Positions 21,419 to 26,263 of a stretch of 26,263 nucleotides of DNA are shown piece by piece. The first letter of the stretch is position 1. Each line of letters starts with the position of its first letter. Source of the stretch: Acidobacteriota bacterium (lineage in GTDB: Bacteria > Acidobacteriota > Blastocatellia > Pyrinomonadales > Pyrinomonadaceae); the NCBI GenBank assembly GCA_024640445.1, contig JAHEEZ010000004.1, positions 1 to 26,263 of the forward strand. The letters are read 5' to 3'. The position numbers were made by a program, and so were the translations under genes. Below the pieces are notes generated by a model that saw only the letters and a list, made by a program, of their open reading frames with translations, ran no database searches and was not told where the DNA came from.

Positions 21419-24112
21419 ATGTCAAAAGAAATGATCATTAGCGTCAACGGGCGCGAAAAGAAGATCGCCATTCTCGATAATGGACAGGTCACCGAATTCT
21501 ACATTGAACGGGACGAAGAAAACGCAGGCATAGTCGGCAACATTTACAAGGGCAAGGTCCAGAGGGTCCTTCCCGGCATGCAGTCGGCTTTTGTGGACAT
21601 CGGCCTCGAGCGTGACGCGTTCCTGTACGTTTCGGACTTCTTCGATGAGGAAGAAGAGATCGAACGGATCGTCCTCGCTAAATCAAAAGACAAGAAGTCC
21701 CTGGAAGAGGCGGATCGCGAAGCTACCGACCATATCCAAAGGGAACGTTTGAAGCGCGAAAAGGAAATGGAAGACGCGCAAGAGCGTGCCGAGATCGTCG
21801 GTGAGCCCGCAAAGGACGGCGGCGCAGATTCGGACAAGGGCGTTAAGGAGTCCCCGAGCCGGGGCGGCCGTTCCAGGCGCAAGCCTTCCGATAAGGAAGA
21901 ATCCGTGAAGGAAGAGTCCAAGGAGCAAGAGGCAGACGAACCCTCTGAAAAAGAGAAGGCCGAAGAAAGACCTTCCCGGGGACAACGCGGAAGACGCGGA
22001 AGAAAGCCCAGGGAATCAGAAGAACAGGAAGAAAAGAAAGATACCAGGGAGAACGTGCTCAGGCCGATCGATCTGGATTTCGGAGACTCCGATTTTGAAC
22101 GGATCGTCGACGAAGACGCGGATACGGGCGAAATGCTCAAAGACGCGATGATGCAGGAAGCGATCACGGACACTGTCAGATCTGTGGAGTTCGACATGGA
22201 ATCCACTGACTTTGCAGAAGTCGGCTCGCTGATCGATTCGGTATCTGTTGAAGACAACGGCTTTGAGCGAATTGCCGACGAAGAAGAGGAAGCCGAAGAA
22301 AGATCATCCGGAAGAAAAACTGCTGCCGGAAGGTCGAAGAAGACATCCGCCCGGGGTCGAAAGTCAAAACCGGAGTCTTCCCCGGAAGAATCCTCCGAGG
22401 CTTCAGATGAGAAGGAGACAAAATCCTCCTCCGGCCGCGGTAGAAAACGAACGTCAAAGGCAGGCGCGTCCCGTTCGAAAAACACGGCGTCTGGTGAATC
22501 GGATGATTCTGCCGACGACAAAGATCAAAAGCCCGCTTCAAAGAGATCCGGTCGCGGAAGATCCTCGAGAGGTAAGCAAGGCGCATCCTCATCGAAAGCA
22601 TCTGCAAAGACCGAAGAACTTCCGGACGGCGAAGCGAGCGTGACCGAACCTTCGGAGGTCTCGGAAATGGCCGCCCGCCGCGGAAGCCGTGGCGGACGCC
22701 GCAAGTCTGAATCCGGTCCCGGAAAGAAACCGGTCTCGACAAAGACCCACACTGACAAGAGTTACAAATCCACGGAGGAAGAAAAACCGGTGATCGCCGA
22801 CGACGCAATCGCTGACGCTGAGTTCAAGCCTGCGTCCGGCTCTTCAGGCGGAAGCCGCCGCAGGTCCGGCCGCAGGAACGGCGGCAAGGGCCAGCCGAAG
22901 ATCACAGACCTTCTAAGCGAAGGACAGGAGATCCTTGTTCAGATAGCCAAAGAACCGATCGCCCGCAAAGGCGCGCGCATCACTTCTCACATAGCGCTGC
23001 CCGGAAGGTTCCTGGTATATATGCCGACGATCGAACATCTTGGCGTGTCCCGCAAGATCGATTCGGCAAAGGAACGAAGCAGGCTTCGATCGGCAATCCA
23101 GCACATCGTCGCAAATGAAGAGGTGCCTTCGGGCGGTTTCATCGTCAGAACTGCGGGCATAGGAAAAAGCGAAGAAGAACTTCGGGATGACGCCCGATAC
23201 CTTTTGAAAACCTGGTTCGATATCAGAAAACACGCCGACAAGGCAAAGTCCCCGGCGGTCATCCACCAGGACCTCGACATAATACTTCGCCTTCTGCGGG
23301 ACCAATTGTCCGAGGATTTCAACGCCATTCGAGTTGATTCGGAAGATGAGTTTCTCAGGATTGTTGAGTTCATTAACCGTATACAACCAAAGATGGTGAA
23401 ACGGGTTAAGTTTCACACTCTGGATGAGTCGATCCTGGACACATACAACGTTACCGAAGAGATCGACAAGGCGCTCAAGCACAGGGTGTGGCTGAAATCG
23501 GGAGGATATCTCGTGATCAACCAGACCGAAGCGCTGATCGCGATCGACGTCAACACCGGTAAGTTCGTCGGAAAGGGCAATGCCCGTCTTGAGGACACGA
23601 TCACCAAGACGAACATGGAAGCCGTGCACGAGATCTCCAGGCAGATCCGCCTGAGGGACCTCGGCGGCATCATCGTCCTTGACCTGATCGACATGGAGGA
23701 CCGGAATAACCGGAAGAAAGTCCTTCAGGCGCTGCAGGACGCGCTTCAGGCAGACAAGTCGCCGACAAAAGTGTTGTCTTTCAACGATTTTGGGTTGATA
23801 ATAATGACCCGAAAACGAGTCAAGCAATCCCTCGAACGGACGTTGTGCGCGCCGTGTTCATATTGCGAGGGAGCGGGTTGGGTTAAATCCGCGCAAACGG
23901 TCTGTTATGAGATCCTAGAAGAAGCCCGCCGGATCTCGAAGGGGCTTAGCGACGTACGCGAGACCACACTTCGCGTGCATCCTGAGGTCGCCAAGGCGTT
24001 GCGCGCTACTGAACGCGGAGTTCTGGACGAGATCGAGGCATACCTCGGTCCCGTGGACCTTACGGGCGACCGTGGGATCCATCAAGAACAGTTCGATTTT
24101 GCGTTCGTGTGA
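21419..24112 (+). CDS. rng: RNase E/G family endoribonuclease with giant disordered insert in the S1 domain
   Basis: RNase E/G cuts single-stranded RNA from 5' monophosphate ends and acts in mRNA decay and rRNA maturation. The 897-residue protein begins with the usual N-terminus and first half of the S1 domain (VGNIYKGKVQRVLPGMQSAFVDIGL, 39-63). At about residue 76 it breaks into a segment of about 415 residues, then resumes at ITDLLSEGQEILVQ (from 495), exactly the next S1 strands. The insert is rich in Glu, Lys, Ser and Arg with RGR/RGG-like patches (RGQRGRRGR, SGRGRK, RGSRGGRRK). The catalytic part is intact: Asp710 (AIDVNTG) and Asp755 (VLDLIDM) match E. coli Asp303 and Asp346. A CAPCSYCEGAG motif fits the zinc link, with one extra Cys. 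There is no C-terminal scaffold. DUF4331-like and TPR genes follow with gaps of 4 and 5 nt. Confidence 0.95.
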   Translation: MSKEMIISVNGREKKIAILDNGQVTEFYIERDEENAGIVGNIYKGKVQRVLPGMQSAFVDIGLERDAFLYVSDFFDEEEEIERIVLAKSKDKKSLEEADREATDHIQRERLKREKEMEDAQERAEIVGEPAKDGGADSDKGVKESPSRGGRSRRKPSDKEESVKEESKEQEADEPSEKEKAEERPSRGQRGRRGRKPRESEEQEEKKDTRENVLRPIDLDFGDSDFERIVDEDADTGEMLKDAMMQEAITDTVRSVEFDMESTDFAEVGSLIDSVSVEDNGFERIADEEEEAEERSSGRKTAAGRSKKTSARGRKSKPESSPEESSEASDEKETKSSSGRGRKRTSKAGASRSKNTASGESDDSADDKDQKPASKRSGRGRSSRGKQGASSSKASAKTEELPDGEASVTEPSEVSEMAARRGSRGGRRKSESGPGKKPVSTKTHTDKSYKSTEEEKPVIADDAIADAEFKPASGSSGGSRRRSGRRNGGKGQPKITDLLSEGQEILVQIAKEPIARKGARITSHIALPGRFLVYMPTIEHLGVSRKIDSAKERSRLRSAIQHIVANEEVPSGGFIVRTAGIGKSEEELRDDARYLLKTWFDIRKHADKAKSPAVIHQDLDIILRLLRDQLSEDFNAIRVDSEDEFLRIVEFINRIQPKMVKRVKFHTLDESILDTYNVTEEIDKALKHRVWLKSGGYLVINQTEALIAIDVNTGKFVGKGNARLEDTITKTNMEAVHEISRQIRLRDLGGIIVLDLIDMEDRNNRKKVLQALQDALQADKSPTKVLSFNDFGLIIMTRKRVKQSLERTLCAPCSYCEGAGWVKSAQTVCYEILEEARRISKGLSDVRETTLRVHPEVAKALRATERGVLDEIEAYLGPVDLTGDRGIHQEQFDFAFV

Positions 24113-24116
24113 TCAA

Positions 24117-25001
24117 ATGAACAAAAAATACTTCAAGCTGGCGGCCGCGGTGATAATCCCGGCCGTCATTTTTGTGCCCGCAGCATGGATTGGATACACC
24201 GCGTTCGGTTCCGATCACGCGGACTCCCCGCTCCTGATCTCCGTCCAAAGGCACGATGCGAGAGTTACCGACCTGTTCGCCTTCCGCGACGGTGATGACC
24301 TCGTGGTCGCGCTCTGCATGGATCCGACCGTTCCGCCGGGAGTGGAAGAATATCAGTTCCAGCCGGACGCGATGTTTGAGATCAACATCGACAGCAAGTC
24401 GCATGTAAATTACGAGGATCCGGACGCGAATGCTGTTCTGGGCGGCTCCGTCACCAGACCTGACAAGATCAACGACAACATAGCGTTCCGCATCACGTTC
24501 GAAGGAGGCGAGCCGAGGCTGCGCGTGCGCGGCATCAAGCACGGCGAACGTGTGACCGAAATGTTCGCGGGCCTGCGAGACGATCCCTTCATACGCGGAC
24601 CGCGGATCGGCAGGAACGTGGCCGCGATAGTTTTGAAAGTTCCGCTATCGGAAGTGTTGGGAGATCATCCCGAACTTTTGATCTGGGGATATTCGCAGGT
24701 GCCGGAGATCGATCGCCCGATGGCTGACCACGCGGGAATGGCCCTGCGGTCTATGTTCGGTGAGAATATGCCGATGAACGAGATGCACCCCCGCTTCCAT
24801 ATGCTGAAGATGGGCAAGGCTCCGGACGTGATCATCTACAATACTGACGAGCCGGCAGGATTTCCGAATGGAAGACTGTTGACGGATGATGTCGTGGACC
24901 TGGTAGGCGATATGCGTGTCCTAGGAAACGACTACCCGTTCCCGGCGACGAATGACGTTCCATTTCTTGCGACATTTCCGTATCTCGCTCCGCCGCAGTA
25001 A
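24117..25001 (+). CDS. Exported or membrane-anchored DUF4331-like protein
   Basis: The 294-residue protein starts with a hydrophobic stretch (about 7-29, LAAAVIIPAVIFVPAAWIGY) that is either an uncleaved anchor or a signal peptide. Then comes SDHADSPLL (32-40) and ARVTDLFAFRDGDDLVVALCMDP, a pattern typical of DUF4331 proteins, whose members start with an S-H-x-x-x-P motif and a D-x-F-A-F segment. Their function is unknown; a beta-rich extracytoplasmic fold is likely. I chose ATG 24117, 4 nt after the rng stop; the same frame is open further up but only inside rng. The start is likely coupled to rng translation, since no independent ribosome site is visible. The next gene, a TPR lipoprotein, follows after 5 nt. 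Confidence 0.75.
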   Translation: MNKKYFKLAAAVIIPAVIFVPAAWIGYTAFGSDHADSPLLISVQRHDARVTDLFAFRDGDDLVVALCMDPTVPPGVEEYQFQPDAMFEINIDSKSHVNYEDPDANAVLGGSVTRPDKINDNIAFRITFEGGEPRLRVRGIKHGERVTEMFAGLRDDPFIRGPRIGRNVAAIVLKVPLSEVLGDHPELLIWGYSQVPEIDRPMADHAGMALRSMFGENMPMNEMHPRFHMLKMGKAPDVIIYNTDEPAGFPNGRLLTDDVVDLVGDMRVLGNDYPFPATNDVPFLATFPYLAPPQ

Positions 25002-25006
25002 ACCGG

Positions 25007-26077
25007 ATGAGTGTTTTCAGATCGTTGTTCATTAGGAGGCTCGCGGCTGCGGGCCTCTTCCTTTCCGCGCTGCTTTCTGCGGCCTGTACTCGCACCGCAC
25101 CTCCTCCGGAAGGATTCGAACGGAAACTCGCTTATTACGGCGGTATCATTGCCAAGAATCCTGATCACTATCCGGCACACGCTTCGCTTGCCGAGGCATA
25201 TCTGGAAAAGGCACGGAAAACGTCGGATCCCGCGTACCTGGCAATGGCTAGGGAGCACGTGAAGCGATCGATCGCCATCCAGCCCAATTATCAGGCCTTC
25301 AAGGTCTTTGCTTTGATCCAGGGTTTCGCTCACCGCTTTTCCGAATCGATCGAGTGGGCGAACAAGGCGTCGGCGTCCTCCGCCGACGTAGGACCGGATC
25401 CCGAAACCGCTTCGATACTCGTTGACGGATATTTGGGACTGGGCGAGTCGGACAAAGCAAAGGAGGTCATCGATAAACTCGGCGACGAAAGCTTCTATGC
25501 TTCGGCGGCAAAGGGTCATTATTTCAAAGCGATCGGGAATAACGCTGAAGCCGCGGATGAATTTCAGAAGGCGTCCCGGTTCGCGCTGATGCAGAACGCT
25601 TCGGAAGCGCAGGCCTGGGCTGAGGTTATGACGGCGGGGGTTTGGCTCGATTCCGGAGATCCGGACCGTGCGTCTCCATTCCTTGAGAAGGCGGAGAAGA
25701 TATCAACCGGGAACAAAGCGGCCGCGATCCATCGCGCCGAATATCTTGTGGCGAAGGGAAAAACTGAAGACGCTCTGACCGTTTACCGATCGCTTCTCAA
25801 GAAGGCCGATGACGGTGAAATCCACAGAAGAATGTTTGTTTTGCTAAGGAAAATGGATCGTACGGAAGAGGCCGCGGCGCATTTCAAGGAAGCCGAGCAG
25901 CTGTTCCGCAAGGCCATAAACGCGGGCGAGATCTACACGCTCGGCGAGCTTGCCCAGCTGCTCTGCGACGCCGGCGAAAGGCTCGGCGAGGCCCGGAAAC
26001 TCTCAAATGAGAATCTCAAATACAAACGGGACAAGCAGGCGCTGGCAACCGAGAAATGTCTCGCTAGTGAAAAGTAA
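25007..26077 (+). CDS. TPR-repeat lipoprotein
   Basis: This 356-residue protein has a signal peptide with Cys27 after LLSAA, followed by TRTAPPPEG, which fits a lipoprotein (the -3 residue is Ser, a mild departure from the lipobox consensus). The mature part is almost entirely TPR-like helical pairs. Recognisable units are DHYPAHASLAEAYLEKA, ETASILVDGYLGLGESDKA, AAKGHYFKAIGNNAEAADEF and AIHRAEYLVAKGKTEDAL. It is probably anchored facing the periplasm and binds protein partners. It follows the DUF4331-like gene after 5 nt, so the two are likely made together; a physical or functional pairing is an inference. A strong hairpin after the stop closes the unit. Confidence 0.85.
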   Translation: MSVFRSLFIRRLAAAGLFLSALLSAACTRTAPPPEGFERKLAYYGGIIAKNPDHYPAHASLAEAYLEKARKTSDPAYLAMAREHVKRSIAIQPNYQAFKVFALIQGFAHRFSESIEWANKASASSADVGPDPETASILVDGYLGLGESDKAKEVIDKLGDESFYASAAKGHYFKAIGNNAEAADEFQKASRFALMQNASEAQAWAEVMTAGVWLDSGDPDRASPFLEKAEKISTGNKAAAIHRAEYLVAKGKTEDALTVYRSLLKKADDGEIHRRMFVLLRKMDRTEEAAAHFKEAEQLFRKAINAGEIYTLGELAQLLCDAGERLGEARKLSNENLKYKRDKQALATEKCLASEK

Positions 26078-26104
26078 ATCGTGAATGGTGAACAGAGAAT
26101 CTGA

Positions 26105-26141
26105 ATCTTTTAGAGCAACGCTCCGCGCTGCTCTAAAAGAT
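26105..26141. terminator. Strong bidirectional hairpin between convergent genes
   Basis: ATCTTTTAGAGCA (26105-26117) pairs perfectly over 13 bp with TGCTCTAAAAGAT (26129-26141) around an 11-nt loop. It holds the second copy of the 22-bp repeat found at 3624-3645. The T4 and A4 runs lie inside the stem, not after it, so termination is plausible for both strands but not classical. The flanks (26080-26092 and 26191-26212) carry inverted tcgtgaatggtg-like words. Confidence 0.6.
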
Positions 26142-26207
26142 CTACGCTTGATGATCTACGCCCTCCCTCACGCTCAGGCTACTCACACACTATTCACGAT
26201 TGACGAT

Positions 26208-26263
26208 TCACAATTTCAGCTTCTTCTTCAAGGGCTTTACCGAATCAGGCTTCGTGAAGATAC
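26208..26263 (-). CDS. C-terminus of a leftward gene (partial)
   Basis: On the minus strand an open frame enters from the right edge and ends IFTKPDSVKPLKKKLKL, then TGA (26210-26208). The Lys-rich tail looks like a natural protein end, and a convergent gene is expected beyond the bidirectional hairpin. Only 18 codons are visible, so this could be chance and no function can be named. Confidence 0.4.
   Translation of the reverse strand, partial: IFTKPDSVKPLKKKLKL

Noticed and set aside
21544..22521. Long Ser-rich leftward open frame opposite the rng insert
   Set aside because: It is the complement of a Glu/Lys/Arg-rich coding stretch, which naturally gives Ser-rich open frames; no ribosome site or domain.
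22913..23827. 304-codon leftward open frame opposite the catalytic part of rng
   Set aside because: The sense strand encodes conserved RNase E/G motifs; the antisense product shows no domain.

Overview
This is an ordinary bacterial chromosomal segment of fairly high GC, dense in genes on both strands. Gene content and style suggest Acidobacteriota, perhaps a Blastocatellia/Pyrinomonadaceae-like lineage. The clues are an RNase E/G with a huge insert in its S1 domain, a stand-alone exonuclease-polymerase of the Pol I family, YCF48-type secreted propellers, TPR proteins with signal peptides, and GC-rich hairpin repeats in most gaps. The lineage call is an inference from these traits, not from a marker gene. 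I see no rRNA, tRNA, CRISPR array, transposase, integrase or phage gene.

Layout. 1-91 is the start of a leftward exported-protein gene that leaves the window. 283-3076 holds a rightward secreted protein of unknown function and a Kef-type cation/proton antiporter with an RCK domain. Its stop codon interlocks with that of a small leftward membrane protein (3073-3492). 3724-5574 is uvrC (leftward), followed by about 500 bp packed with repeats. 6085-9757 carries sua5 (tRNA t6A synthesis) and a Rad50/SbcC-like ATPase. 9973-12580 carries RNase HI and a secreted protein with 14 YCF48/BNR-type repeats. 12585-17352 is a leftward block: a TPR protein, era and prmA. 17442-18776 has a rightward hypothetical gene and a coiled-coil zinc-ribbon protein. 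19092-20870 is a leftward 3'-5' exonuclease/DNA polymerase. An AT-rich 548-bp divergent region separates it from a rightward cluster of rng (RNase E/G), a DUF4331-like protein and a TPR lipoprotein, with gaps of only 4 and 5 nt. A strong bidirectional hairpin follows, then the tail of another leftward gene.

How the genes fit together. Most recognisable genes are informational: DNA repair and replication (uvrC, Rad50-like ATPase, RNase HI, Pol I-like enzyme), RNA processing and translation (rng, era, prmA, sua5). They are interleaved with envelope proteins of unknown role. Only two groups look like true operons: TPR-era-(prmA) and rng-DUF4331-TPR.

Most interesting points: (1) a disordered, charged, RGR-rich insert of about 415 residues inside the S1 domain of the RNase E/G; (2) a Rad50-like ATPase whose apical hook is C-x6-C instead of CxxC and which has no Mre11/SbcD neighbour; (3) a secreted protein with 14 repeats, fitting two seven-bladed propellers; (4) a TPR protein ending in an acidic linker and a small cysteine-bounded beta-rich domain; (5) several distinct families of intergenic hairpin repeats.
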